From: Rhodospirillales bacterium
Lineage (GTDB): Bacteria > Pseudomonadota > Alphaproteobacteria > Rhodospirillales > Thalassospiraceae
NCBI GenBank assembly: GCA_019634165.1
Contig: JAHQVT010000010.1
Coordinates: forward strand, 310,001-374,000
Reading direction: 5' to 3'
DNA length: 64,000 nucleotides
Position 1 is the stretch's first letter. Each line of letters starts with the position of its first letter. Both the position numbers and the translations under genes were made by a program. This document shows, piece after piece, positions 7,275 through 15,360 of this stretch. The notes beneath the pieces were generated by a model, which saw only the letters and a list, made by a program, of their open reading frames with translations, ran no database searches and was not told the DNA's origin.

Positions 7275-7742
7275 ATGTATCAGCCCCGGAGCCAGAACTA
7301 CGATAAGTCTGACCCCGTAAAACGCTGGCAATTGCCTGATCGCGTATTTTTCGCCTGCGGTGCTTGTCACATTCTGGCTCATGCCTTTATTGAACGCTAT
7401 GCAGAAATAGAAATGCGACCGCTTTGGCTGAAGCCAACTGATGGCCACACAGGCAACCACATCATCGTCATCTGGGGTGATTGGGCATTTGATTATCACG
7501 GCTACAGCAAGCGCACTGCGCTGATCGACCATTATTTTAAACGCGCCCGACAACGCTGGCCAGGATGGGACGCGGAGTTAAGGTTGCTCCCCCAAGAAAT
7601 ATTGATCTCAGAAGATAAATCAAAAGAAATTAACGGCCTTTGGTTGCGAGAACCCAGCCAATTTCTTCACAACGCCCTGCCACGTGCAGAACGCTATCTT
7701 AATCGGTTTGGCGCACCACCGAACATCTCATCACCCCAATGA
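7275..7742 (+). CDS. Conserved hypothetical protein with possible C/H/D triad
   Basis: A protein of 155 residues that I cannot assign to a named family. It starts two bases after the pspF stop, so it is likely co-transcribed with pspF. An N-terminal cysteine-containing helix (FACGACHILAHAF), a following strand with histidine (GNHIIVIW) and then an acidic strand (WAFDYHG) occur in the order seen in papain-like and NlpC-like folds. This is a suggestion from spacing only. The C-terminal half is rich in W and R (ARQRWPGWDAEL, LWLREPSQFLH). No signal peptide or membrane segment is visible. Confidence 0.7.
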   Translation: MYQPRSQNYDKSDPVKRWQLPDRVFFACGACHILAHAFIERYAEIEMRPLWLKPTDGHTGNHIIVIWGDWAFDYHGYSKRTALIDHYFKRARQRWPGWDAELRLLPQEILISEDKSKEINGLWLREPSQFLHNALPRAERYLNRFGAPPNISSPQ

Positions 7743-7982
7743 ACAGAGCACACTGAAACAGCCACGGATTGCCAACCGCTCACGAACCGGCCCAAGCAGC
7801 CCGAGATTGCCAATGGCGAGAACGCCAACCTCCCAACAACTTTTCCACTTTGATTCTCTAAAACATCAACCAATGATTGTTGTTTTTTATTGCAAATAAA
7901 TGACCTCTGTGGAAAAAATATACTTGGGATTTCATATATTTTCCTGATTAATATCATCAACTTAGCATATACAGGTCATCAG

Positions 7983-8729
7983 ATGATAAAGCGCCGATCA
8001 ACGAAACCGCATTTTTTACTGCCATTCGCCTTTATCCTCTTTCTGACCAGTTCTCCTTTGCTGACAAGCAAAGCCCATGCGCAAGATGGATGGCAATTTG
8101 CCCCCTATTGGCGCATTGATGCCGGATATTCCCTGACTGTTAACCATAACGGCACCCTTTCCGACGCGACCAATAACTATATGACGGATATTTCTCCCCA
8201 TACTGGCGGGCGGCTTCAAGTTGGTCTCGGCGCAAAACTCAGCGCGTTTCTGCGCACCGACGTAACGATGTCCTTCCGCGACGATTTGGCCCGTACGAAC
8301 ACAGTCCGCTTCCCGAGCGGCACCGTACGCTCGACTTCGAACGGAGATCACCAAGCATCGAACACGACCACATTGCTTAATGTTTATATTGATCCGTTGA
8401 CCGCAATCGGAATGGATACCGGGGCATTCTCCCCCTATCTGCAAGGCGGTGTCGGCTGGGCCCGAAACAAAACGACGACAATGAAATTCACCAATCTGAC
8501 AATCGACGGCGCAACCCACAATGACGTTGCTTGGCAGATCGGGGCTGGCTTGAATTATGCGCTTAGCGATCAGTGGAAAATTGATTTCTCTTATCGCTTC
8601 CTTGATATGGGTCAGGCACGCAGCAGCAAAAACGCCATAAGCGGCGTTACCCCAACCAGGCTCCGGCACGAAACACGTTTTGATCTACAAGCCCATGAAA
8701 TCTTGCTCGGCCTGCAATATCAATTCTGA
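7983..8729 (+). CDS. Outer-membrane beta-barrel protein (opacity/OmpA-like porin family)
   Basis: A protein of about 248 residues with a signal peptide (HFLLPFAFILFLTSSPLL... ending AHAQ). The mature part alternates polar and hydrophobic residues with turns, and contains typical barrel strings such as YLQGGVGWARN and WQIGAGLNYALSDQWKIDFSYRF. The C-terminus ends HEILLGLQYQF, with the terminal phenylalanine recognised by the BAM complex. I prefer the ATG at 7983 to one at 7890 because it puts the signal peptide at the N-terminus. It stands alone with its own terminator. Function may be structural or porin-like; adhesion or serum-resistance roles known from relatives are not implied here. Confidence 0.85.
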   Translation: MIKRRSTKPHFLLPFAFILFLTSSPLLTSKAHAQDGWQFAPYWRIDAGYSLTVNHNGTLSDATNNYMTDISPHTGGRLQVGLGAKLSAFLRTDVTMSFRDDLARTNTVRFPSGTVRSTSNGDHQASNTTTLLNVYIDPLTAIGMDTGAFSPYLQGGVGWARNKTTTMKFTNLTIDGATHNDVAWQIGAGLNYALSDQWKIDFSYRFLDMGQARSSKNAISGVTPTRLRHETRFDLQAHEILLGLQYQF

Positions 8730-8753
8730 TTGCGATACTGTTTGAAGATGACG

Positions 8754-8779
8754 AGGGGCACGTTTTGCGTGCCCCTTTA
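8754..8779 (+). terminator. Intrinsic terminator after the outer-membrane protein gene
   Basis: Perfect 9-bp stem AGGGGCACG / CGTGCCCCT with loop TTTTG, followed by TTTATTATT. It lies 24 bases after the stop codon and ends just before the convergent acyl-CoA dehydrogenase gene. Confidence 0.85.
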
Positions 8780-8793
8780 TTATTGGTTTGCCC

Positions 8794-9927
8794 TCAATCA
8801 GCAAGCGACCTTGCAATCACCATGCGCTGAATATCAGATGTGCCTTCGTAAATCTGGCACACCCGCACATCACGGTAAATGCGCTCCACCGGGAAGTCCT
8901 TAAGATAGCCATAGCCGCCATGAATCTGGATGGCGGCCGAGCAGACTTCTTCAGCAATTTCAGATGCGAACATCTTGGCCATGCAGGCCTCGGTCAAACA
9001 CGGTTTGTGATCATCGCGCAATTCTGCGGCCCGATGGACCAACAAGCGGGCCGCATCTATCTTGGTTGCCATATCGGCAAGGCGGAATGCTACCGCCTGA
9101 TGTTCTATGATCTTCTTGCCGAACGTTTCGCGCTCATTGGCATAATCCTTGGCGGCTTCGAACGCCGCACGGGCCATGCCGACCGATTGCGCGGCAATGC
9201 CAATGCGCCCGCCTTCAAGATTGGCCAGTGCGATTTTATAACCCTGTCCTTCTTCACCCAGCATGTTTTCCACCGGAACCCGGCATTCAACAAAGGTGAT
9301 CTGGCAGGTATCGGACGCATTTTGGCCAAGCTTTTCCTCGACCCGCGAAACAACATAGCCCGGCGTGTCAGTCGGCACGATAAAGGCTGAAATGCCGCGC
9401 TTGCCTGCATTTGGGTCCGTCACGGCAATGACGATGGCAATGTCGCCTTCCGACCCTGATGTGATGAATTGCTTGGACCCGTTAAGAATCCAGTGATCAC
9501 CATCGCGCACTGCACGGGTTTTAAGCGCGCTGGCATCTGATCCCGCCTGCGGTTCGGTTAGGCAAAACGCCCCGATCTTTTCGCCCTGTGCCATCGGCAC
9601 CAGAAATTTCTGCTTTTGATCTTCGCTGCCAAATTTAAGGATCGGCATACAGCCAACCGAATTATGCACCGACATGATGGTCGATGTTGCCCCGTCACCG
9701 GCAGCAATTTCTTCGAGTGCCAGCGCATAGGCGACGTGATCCATGCCCGCCCCGCCATAACTATCTGGGACCAACATGCCCAAAAAGCCAAGCTCGCCCA
9801 GACCGGCAATGGCTTCGGCCGGGAAGGTATGGTGAATATCCCATTTGGCGGCATTGGGTTTGAGTTCATTTTCGGCGAACTCACGCGCGGTATCGCGCAC
9901 CATAATCTGATGGTCTTCCAACCGCAT
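8794..9927 (-). CDS. Acyl-CoA dehydrogenase (short or branched-chain type)
   Basis: A protein of 377 residues with the full acyl-CoA dehydrogenase layout. It carries the FAD-site motifs [13 protein letters not shown] (about 121-133) and [14 protein letters not shown] (about 145-158), and the catalytic glutamate E361 in [15 protein letters not shown]. It oxidises an acyl-CoA to the enoyl-CoA, passing electrons to ETF. The catalytic Glu position near the C-terminus is that of short-chain, isobutyryl and 2-methylbutyryl enzymes, not of isovaleryl enzymes. The start is set at the ATG of MRLEDHQ; an upstream in-frame start lacks family similarity. It is the last gene of the minus-strand cluster with thiolase and isovaleryl-CoA dehydrogenase, so valine or isoleucine breakdown is plausible. 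Confidence 0.88.
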   Translation of the reverse strand: MRLEDHQIMVRDTAREFAENELKPNAAKWDIHHTFPAEAIAGLGELGFLGMLVPDSYGGAGMDHVAYALALEEIAAGDGATSTIMSVHNSVGCMPILKFGSEDQKQKFLVPMAQGEKIGAFCLTEPQAGSDASALKTRAVRDGDHWILNGSKQFITSGSEGDIAIVIAVTDPNAGKRGISAFIVPTDTPGYVVSRVEEKLGQNASDTCQITFVECRVPVENMLGEEGQGYKIALANLEGGRIGIAAQSVGMARAAFEAAKDYANERETFGKKIIEHQAVAFRLADMATKIDAARLLVHRAAELRDDHKPCLTEACMAKMFASEIAEEVCSAAIQIHGGYGYLKDFPVERIYRDVRVCQIYEGTSDIQRMVIARSLAD

Positions 9928-9996
9928 GACGGTACATTCCCCTTTTATTGGGCGCAGCACCGGCCATGCGATCAGAGAACAAGCATTCAGCCGGGC

Positions 9997-10614
9997 TTAC
10001 AGCCCTTCAACAAATTCATCTTTGGCACTGTCATATTGCCAAAGAATGCCTTCTTTCATGCCGTACCACCACCCATGCAGGTTGAGGTTCCCGGCATCGA
10101 CCCGTTCCTTGATGAAAGGAAAGGTCATAAGATTATCAAGTGAGTTACGGACCGAATGGCGCGAAACCTTGTCCACATCCGGACCATGGTGCAAACAGCA
10201 TTTCGCCATGCTGACCCATTCGCCAATGAAATCGCGTTCCGGCACCTTGCCCGCTTCGCCGTGCTCAACAAGGGCTGAAATGCCACCACATGCCGAGTGT
10301 CCCAAAATCACGATGTCCTTGACCTTAAGATCACGTACCGCAAACTCGATCGCAGCCGACGTGCCGTGATAATTTTCATCGGGCTCATAAGGCGGGACAA
10401 GGTTTGCGACGTTACGCACGACAAACATCTCGCCCGGCTCGGCATTGGTCAGGATCGCCGGATCAACACGTGAATCAGAACAGGCAATCAGAAGAACTTC
10501 TGGCTTCTGGCCGGTATTGACCAGATCCTCAACACGTTCAGGGCGCTGTTCATAATACATCGCCTTAAAACTTTTGAACCCGGCAAGCATCCGGTCGACG
10601 GTTGGCTTTGGCAT
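9997..10614 (-). CDS. Beta-class carbonic anhydrase
   Basis: A protein of 205 residues. The zinc ligands are visible: C45 in ACSDSR (with the D47-R49 dyad), H106 and C109 in LGHSACGG. The enzyme interconverts CO2 and bicarbonate in the cytoplasm. Length and motifs are standard. It sits between a thiolase and an acyl-CoA dehydrogenase gene; bicarbonate supply for biotin carboxylases of branched-chain amino acid breakdown would make sense, but that is inference. Confidence 0.93.
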   Translation of the reverse strand: MPKPTVDRMLAGFKSFKAMYYEQRPERVEDLVNTGQKPEVLLIACSDSRVDPAILTNAEPGEMFVVRNVANLVPPYEPDENYHGTSAAIEFAVRDLKVKDIVILGHSACGGISALVEHGEAGKVPERDFIGEWVSMAKCCLHHGPDVDKVSRHSVRNSLDNLMTFPFIKERVDAGNLNLHGWWYGMKEGILWQYDSAKDEFVEGL

Positions 10615-10720
10615 CGCGCGAATTCCCCTATTCGGTCGTTATCTCTGGCGACAAAATAAGGGGAATTCGCCCAAGTTGGTAGCCCTCATTCGCACGGTTT
10701 TTAAGCGACTTTAAACTCGA

Positions 10721-11908
10721 TCACATCAATTCAATCGCAACGGCAGTTGCTTCACCACCACCGATACAAAGCGATGCCACACCTTTGGTCCCGCCATGGG
10801 TCTTAAGCGCATGGATCAAGGTCACCAGCAAACGCGCGCCGGTCGCCCCAATCGGATGGCCCAGCGCACAGGCCCCGCCATGAACATTGACCTTGCCATG
10901 ATCAAGCTCAAGATCACGGATCGCAGCCATGGCAACAACCGCAAAGGCTTCGTTAATTTCCCAAAGATCAACATCACCAACCGACCAGCCAGCCTTGGCG
11001 AGAACCTTTTTGCTGGCATCAATCGGGGCCGTGGTAAACCAGCATGGTTCCTGTGCGTGGGTTGCCTGCCCGGTGATTTTCGCCATTGGTTTTAGACCAC
11101 GCTTTTTGGCCTCGGATGCGCGCATCATCACCAATGCCGCTGCCCCATCAGAAATTGACGCCGAATGGGCCGCCGTCACCGTCCCGTCCTTGGCAAAGGC
11201 CGGACGTAGGGTCGGGATTTTTTCCGGTTTGGCTTTTGGCGGCTGTTCATCGGCATTGATCGTCACCTCGCCCTTGCGCGTCGCATAGGTAACCGGGGTG
11301 ATTTCATCAGCAAAATGTCCTGCCGTGGCGGCGTTCTGCGCACGGGTTAGGGACGTAATCGCATAGTCATCCTGCTCTTTGCGGGTGAAGCCGTATTTTT
11401 CTGCCGTTGCCTCGGCAAAGGTGCCCATGGAACGGCCTTTTTCATAAGCATCTTCAAGACCATCAAGCGCCATATGATCATAAACAACATCATGGCCATA
11501 TTTGTGGCCACCCCGCATTTTCGGCAAAAGGAACGGTGCGTTGGTCATGCTTTCCATGCCACCAACCACCATGACATCGACCGATCCCGCAGCCAGAATA
11601 TCGTGGGAAAACATGACGGCCTTCATGCCAGAACCGCACATTTTATTAATCGTGGTTGCCCCGGCAGAACGCGGGATACCGGCATTCCAAGCCGCCTGAC
11701 GCGCGGGTGCCTGGCCTTGTCCTGCGGGCAAAACGTTGCCCATGATAACTTCATCAATGTCATCAGCAGAAACACCGCTGCGCTCTAGCGCAGCTTTAAT
11801 CGCAACACCGCCAAGTTCAGCAGCCGTAACAGGGGCGAAATCCCCCTGCAAGCCACCCATGGCTGTCCGGGCACAGGAAACGATAACGATTGGATCGGAA
11901 GTGCTCAT
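10721..11908 (-). CDS. Acetyl-CoA C-acetyltransferase (thiolase)
   Basis: A protein of 395 residues, the usual thiolase length. Catalytic residues are present: C91 in NKMCGSGMKA, H351 in ALGHPIGATGAR and C381 in SLCIGGGEATA. It performs thiolytic cleavage of acetoacetyl-CoA or the reverse condensation, in the cytoplasm as a tetramer. It follows the isovaleryl-CoA dehydrogenase gene by 24 bases, so the two are almost certainly co-transcribed. In leucine breakdown the acetoacetate made at the end is turned into acetyl-CoA by such a thiolase, so the context fits that pathway. Confidence 0.93.
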   Translation of the reverse strand: MSTSDPIVIVSCARTAMGGLQGDFAPVTAAELGGVAIKAALERSGVSADDIDEVIMGNVLPAGQGQAPARQAAWNAGIPRSAGATTINKMCGSGMKAVMFSHDILAAGSVDVMVVGGMESMTNAPFLLPKMRGGHKYGHDVVYDHMALDGLEDAYEKGRSMGTFAEATAEKYGFTRKEQDDYAITSLTRAQNAATAGHFADEITPVTYATRKGEVTINADEQPPKAKPEKIPTLRPAFAKDGTVTAAHSASISDGAAALVMMRASEAKKRGLKPMAKITGQATHAQEPCWFTTAPIDASKKVLAKAGWSVGDVDLWEINEAFAVVAMAAIRDLELDHGKVNVHGGACALGHPIGATGARLLVTLIHALKTHGGTKGVASLCIGGGEATAVAIELM

Positions 11909-11932
11909 GATATTTATCCTGTATTTTGGGGC

Positions 11933-13105
11933 TTAAGCCGTTTCGCCAAACAGTTCACGGCCAATCAGCATGCGGCGGATTTCACTGGTTCCTGCGCCAA
12001 TTTCATAAAGCTTGGCATCGCGCAGCAAACGACCGGTTGGATATTCATTGATATAGCCATTTCCGCCCAGTGTCTGAATCGCTTCAAGCGCCATCCAAGT
12101 CGCTTTTTCAGCAGCATACAAGATCACACCAGCAGCATCTTTTCGCGATGTTTCGCCGCGATCACAGGCCTTTGCAACCTCATAGACATAAGCACGGCTG
12201 GCATTCATGGTGGTGTACATATCAGCGATCTTTCCTTGCATAAGCTGGAACTCGCCAATTGCCTTACCGAACTGTTTTCGTTCATGAATATAGGGCACAA
12301 CCACATCCATACAGGCGCGCATGATGCCGGTTGGGCCTGCTGCCAGAACAGCACGTTCATAGTCAAGGCCGCTCATCAAAACGCGGACACCGCCATTAAG
12401 CTGACCAAGGATATTTTCTTCGGGAACCTCGCAATCCTGGAACACCAATTCGCAGGTGTTTGATCCGCGCATGCCAAGCTTATCAAGCTTCTGCGCGGTC
12501 GAAAAACCCTTGAACGTCTTTTCAATGATAAAGGCCGTAATCCCCTTGGGTCCGGCATCAAGATCGGTTTTGGCATAGACCACCAAGGTATCGGCATCCG
12601 GGCCGTTGGTGATCCACATTTTATTGCCATTAAGGATATAGCGATCGCCTTTTTTCTCAGCGCGTAGCTTCATCGAAACCACGTCCGATCCAGCGCCCGG
12701 TTCGCTCATGGCAAGGGCCCCGATATGTTCACCACTGATCAGTTTTGGCAGGTATTTTGCCTTTTGCTCGGCGCTGCCGTTACGTTTGAGCTGATTGACG
12801 CACAGATTGGAATGCGCGCCATATGACAGGGCGACAGAGGCCGAAGCACGGCTGATTTCTTCCATGGCAATCACATGTTCGAGATAGCCAAGGCCGGTAC
12901 CGCCATCTTCTTCGGAAACGGTCATGCCCAGAAGGCCAAGATCGCCGAATTTGCGCCACAAATCATTGGGGAATTCGTTCGCCTCGTCGATCGCAGCCGC
13001 GCGCGGGGCGATTTCCGCCTCGGCAAAGGAAGAAACGGTTTCGCGGATCGCTTCTGCGGTCTCGCCAAGATCAAATTTCAATCCGGGAAATTCGAAAAAT
13101 GCCAT
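11933..13105 (-). CDS. ivd: Isovaleryl-CoA dehydrogenase
   Basis: A protein of 390 residues. The acyl-CoA dehydrogenase signatures [12 protein letters not shown] (131-142) and [13 protein letters not shown] (156-168) are present. The catalytic base E250 lies in [15 protein letters not shown], the internal position diagnostic of isovaleryl-CoA dehydrogenases, and the usual C-terminal Glu is replaced ([11 protein letters not shown]). It oxidises isovaleryl-CoA to 3-methylcrotonyl-CoA in leucine degradation, using FAD and ETF. It is second in the minus-strand cluster after a thioesterase. The other leucine-pathway genes (methylcrotonyl-CoA carboxylase, HMG-CoA lyase) are not in this window. Confidence 0.93.
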   Translation of the reverse strand: MAFFEFPGLKFDLGETAEAIRETVSSFAEAEIAPRAAAIDEANEFPNDLWRKFGDLGLLGMTVSEEDGGTGLGYLEHVIAMEEISRASASVALSYGAHSNLCVNQLKRNGSAEQKAKYLPKLISGEHIGALAMSEPGAGSDVVSMKLRAEKKGDRYILNGNKMWITNGPDADTLVVYAKTDLDAGPKGITAFIIEKTFKGFSTAQKLDKLGMRGSNTCELVFQDCEVPEENILGQLNGGVRVLMSGLDYERAVLAAGPTGIMRACMDVVVPYIHERKQFGKAIGEFQLMQGKIADMYTTMNASRAYVYEVAKACDRGETSRKDAAGVILYAAEKATWMALEAIQTLGGNGYINEYPTGRLLRDAKLYEIGAGTSEIRRMLIGRELFGETA

Positions 13106-13165
13106 GGTGATTATCCTGCCCTGACTAGGTTTTCATTATTTGATAAAAGTGAATAATCCATTTGA

Positions 13166-13630
13166 TTATGCAACATCACTTAATAGTTCCGGCGGCAACT
13201 TCATGACTTTAAGCGTCTGAAGCGAAGTCGCGCACAAAACTGGTTTTTCATTCCTCATACCAAAGACATCAATCCGGGTAACGATGATCGAGCGACCGCG
13301 CGAAATGACCTCGCCAACAGCACGCAATTCATCGCCCAAACCCGGTGCAACAATGTTGAGTTTATATTCAATGGTCAGCATCCCCTGATCGCTTGCCACC
13401 AAACTCCAACCGGCGAACCCACCGGCGATATCGGCAAGCCCGGCGATCAAACCGCCATGGAAATAGCCATTATGTTGAATCAGGTCGGCACGGGTTGGCA
13501 CGATGACCTCAACCCGGCCCGGCTGAACATCGGTGACTTTGGCCCCGATCGACAGGTTATAGGGCTGCTGGCTAAAGCGATGTCGTACTTCGGCATCGAA
13601 ATTGGGGTTTTGTGGTTCGAACTGTGCCAT
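13166..13630 (-). CDS. PaaI-type hotdog-fold thioesterase
   Basis: A protein of 154 residues with the hotdog signature QHNGYFHGGLIAGLADIAGGFAG (split over residues about 53-75), where the HGG turn and a following acidic residue form the active site. Members hydrolyse acyl-CoA or aromatic-CoA thioesters. It is first in the cluster leading into ivd (60-base gap), so it may release CoA from dead-end branched acyl-CoAs. The substrate cannot be told from sequence. Confidence 0.85.
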   Translation of the reverse strand: MAQFEPQNPNFDAEVRHRFSQQPYNLSIGAKVTDVQPGRVEVIVPTRADLIQHNGYFHGGLIAGLADIAGGFAGWSLVASDQGMLTIEYKLNIVAPGLGDELRAVGEVISRGRSIIVTRIDVFGMRNEKPVLCATSLQTLKVMKLPPELLSDVA

Positions 13631-13701
13631 GTCGCGGTCCTGACATTAAAGCGGCACGCCCATTCATGAGCATACCGGGATATGACGCGACTCTCTTGTA
13701 G

Positions 13702-13723
13702 TTGACGTTAACGTTAACGTCAA
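13702..13723. promoter_or_regulatory. 22-bp perfect palindrome, likely operator of the leucine-degradation cluster
   Basis: The half-site TTGACGTTAAC is followed by its exact complement; ACGTTAACGT lies at the core. It is 72 bases upstream of the thioesterase start, where an operator of the minus-strand cluster would lie. ACGT-centred palindromes of this kind are reported for LiuR-type MerR regulators of branched-chain amino acid genes. The link to LiuR is inference; no such regulator gene is in the window. Confidence 0.6.
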
Positions 13724-13793
13724 ATTAAATTGGCATAGCTCTACCACTTTAAATCTAAATAGCCAGTCGATGCAGCAAGCAGCCTTAGACCTC

Positions 13794-14070
13794 CGGCGGA
13801 ACATCAATCGCACGTCGGCGGAACCTCAGTGGAGCGACAGTGGAGCAACAACGGAGCAACAGTCGCACTTCGATCGAATTTCAAGGGCACGTCAAACGTA
13901 CTTCCGTTGAACTTCAGCGAAACGCCGGGCGCCCTTCGAGGGAACTTTAGTGGAGTGTCCGTCGCACTTTGAGCGAACTTCAGGGGGACGCCCATCTCAC
14001 TTCGAGGAAACTTCAGTAGAGCTTCAGTAGCTCTTCACCAGAACGTCGCACTACCCCGCGGAATTTCGAC
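13794..14070. repeat. Degenerate 11-bp tandem repeat, about 25 units
   Basis: Cutting the plus strand every 11 bases from 13794 gives units such as CGGCGGAACAT, CAGTGGAGCGA, CAGTGGAGCAA, CAGTCGCACTT, CGAGGGAACTT, CCGTCGCACTT, CGAGGAAACTT and CAGTAGAGCTT. The consensus is about C-A/G-G-T-S-G-A/C-A-C-T-T. The phase holds without indels for some 275 bases, then blurs to about 14110. A 33-base higher order (3 x 11) is visible between 13862 and 14059. In the minus-strand frame it reads as an 11-residue peptide repeat containing PLKF, which follows from 11 being coprime to 3 and is no proof of coding. Confidence 0.75.
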
Positions 14071-14256
14071 GAGGCACCTTCGAACTTCGCGCCAACTTCG
14101 GTGACGCTTCTTACAAGAACGGTAAAAGTGTCGAAGCGGGGGAAGCGAGGGAAGCGATGGACGCAATGGAAACAGCCGAAACACAGGAATAACGGACATC
14201 AACCCACGCGCAAAACAGCCCGAAATCCATTGGACGTTCCAAAGAATCAAACAGCT

Positions 14257-15099
14257 TTAATTGGTGTTGTCGCCCCATTTCTTGATATTGGCTTCAAGCA
14301 ATTCATCCATCACACCATCGGAAACCAGTTCAAACACAGCCTGCGCAATACGCCCGCGCAACGCGCCGGTATTGCACGCTGATCGGTGCGACATGGTGAG
14401 ATACAGGCTTTCCGTGCTAACGGGCGCGGCATAGCTGTGGATATTTTTGATTTGCTGACGCGCGGCATAGGCCTTGCCGGGGAATTCTTCGTAAATCAGA
14501 TATTCGGCGCGATTGCGCGCCAGCATTTCAAGCCCCTGTTCGAGGCTGGGGACTTCATGGATGGTCAGATTGTCACGCGCATAGGTATCAAACTTTTGCC
14601 CAAAGCTGTTATTGATGACCGTGAGGCCTTCAATCCCGACCAAATCGGACCATTGCTGATAGTTAAGATTAAGGTTATCGCGGGTCCAAATCACCGTGCG
14701 CGTGCCCTGAAATGGCGGATAGAAATAATCCATATAATCAAGACGCGGCAGATTCAGGAAAGCACCTGCAATCATATCAATCGTCCCATCGCGCATATGC
14801 TGCTGCACGCGGCCCCAACTGCCAGAATGAACCACCTTGATTTCAACGCCTGACAGCTCGCCAACACGTTTTATGAAGTGTGCCGCGGCACCTTCAAGCC
14901 CGTGTCCATCTTCGGCTATCCACAAATATGGCGGGTAATCGGGATTGCCTGAAGCAATCAGATGCGTGCAGTCACGACTGCCATCCGCATGCAGGACGAA
15001 ATCTTCGACGCCGTCTGTCGCATGCGCCATATTTGTGCCGCAGGCACATGTGGCGACAAGACCAAAAGTTACACCAAGAGTTGCGATCACTGACTTCAT
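14257..15099 (-). CDS. Periplasmic solute-binding protein (SBP family 3-like)
   Basis: A protein of about 280 residues with a signal peptide (SVIATLGVTFGLVATCACG... MAHA). Mature motifs fit the type II periplasmic binding fold: PYLWIAEDGHGLEGAAAHFIKR, where the ligand-gripping loop normally sits, then GTIDMIAGAF and a hinge near VINNSFGQKF. Such proteins bind polar amino acids or similar ligands. There is no permease gene nearby, so it may be an orphan binding protein or a sensor partner. The start at 15099 puts the signal peptide at the N-terminus; an in-frame start 31 codons upstream is unlikely. Confidence 0.8.
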   Translation of the reverse strand: MKSVIATLGVTFGLVATCACGTNMAHATDGVEDFVLHADGSRDCTHLIASGNPDYPPYLWIAEDGHGLEGAAAHFIKRVGELSGVEIKVVHSGSWGRVQQHMRDGTIDMIAGAFLNLPRLDYMDYFYPPFQGTRTVIWTRDNLNLNYQQWSDLVGIEGLTVINNSFGQKFDTYARDNLTIHEVPSLEQGLEMLARNRAEYLIYEEFPGKAYAARQQIKNIHSYAAPVSTESLYLTMSHRSACNTGALRGRIAQAVFELVSDGVMDELLEANIKKWGDNTN

Positions 15100-15191
15100 T
15101 CGGAATACTCGCTTTGCGACCACATCTTTTGCGCGACAGCACGCAATTAAGTTCCCCCTTTTTTCTACGTCCCTATTGTTAGATAGGATCA

Positions 15192-15215
15192 CCTAAGGGG
15201 GAATTCACCCTTAGG
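15192..15215. repeat. Inverted repeat upstream of the solute-binding protein gene
   Basis: Arms CCTAAGGG and CCCTTAGG are separated by eight bases, about 95 bases before the ATG. It could be an operator or the base of a leader hairpin. Confidence 0.4.
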
Positions 15216-15265
15216 GGGGAGAAAATACACATTTTGCATTCCGCGCTTGGCGCAAGCAGACCCGA

Positions 15266-15298
15266 AATAAAAAAGGACCGGCTGTTTCCAGCCGGCCC
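15266..15298 (-). terminator. Intrinsic terminator of the DEAD-box helicase gene
   Basis: On the minus strand a 10-bp G+C-rich stem (GGGCCGGCTG / CAGCCGGTCC, one G-T pair) with loop GAAA is followed by TTTTTTATTT, about 60 bases after the stop codon. Confidence 0.85.
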
Positions 15299-15360
15299 TT
15301 TGAAGATCTTTGACTGTCTTAAGGAATAACGCCTGTCATCCCCTAAGCCGTCGCACAGAT

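Larger units (their letters stand above)
13631..14256. other. 626-base gene-free region with operator and 11-bp repeat tract
   Basis: The part next to the thioesterase gene holds a 22-bp perfect palindrome. From 13794 to about 14070 the DNA is a degenerate 11-bp tandem repeat. The last stretch (about 14110-14256) is purine-rich (GGAAGCGAGGGAAGCGATGG) with no gene I can support. Confidence 0.7.

Noticed and set aside
13804-13995. Minus-strand frame with an 11-residue peptide repeat (xPLKF...).
   Set aside because: The peptide repeat is an automatic product of the 11-bp DNA repeat read in codons. There is no ribosome-binding site, and the same period continues outside the frame.
13794-14110. 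Possible CRISPR array, because units of about 33 bp can be seen.
   Set aside because: Units are contiguous, degenerate and 11-bp based, with no unique spacers between identical repeats and no cas genes.
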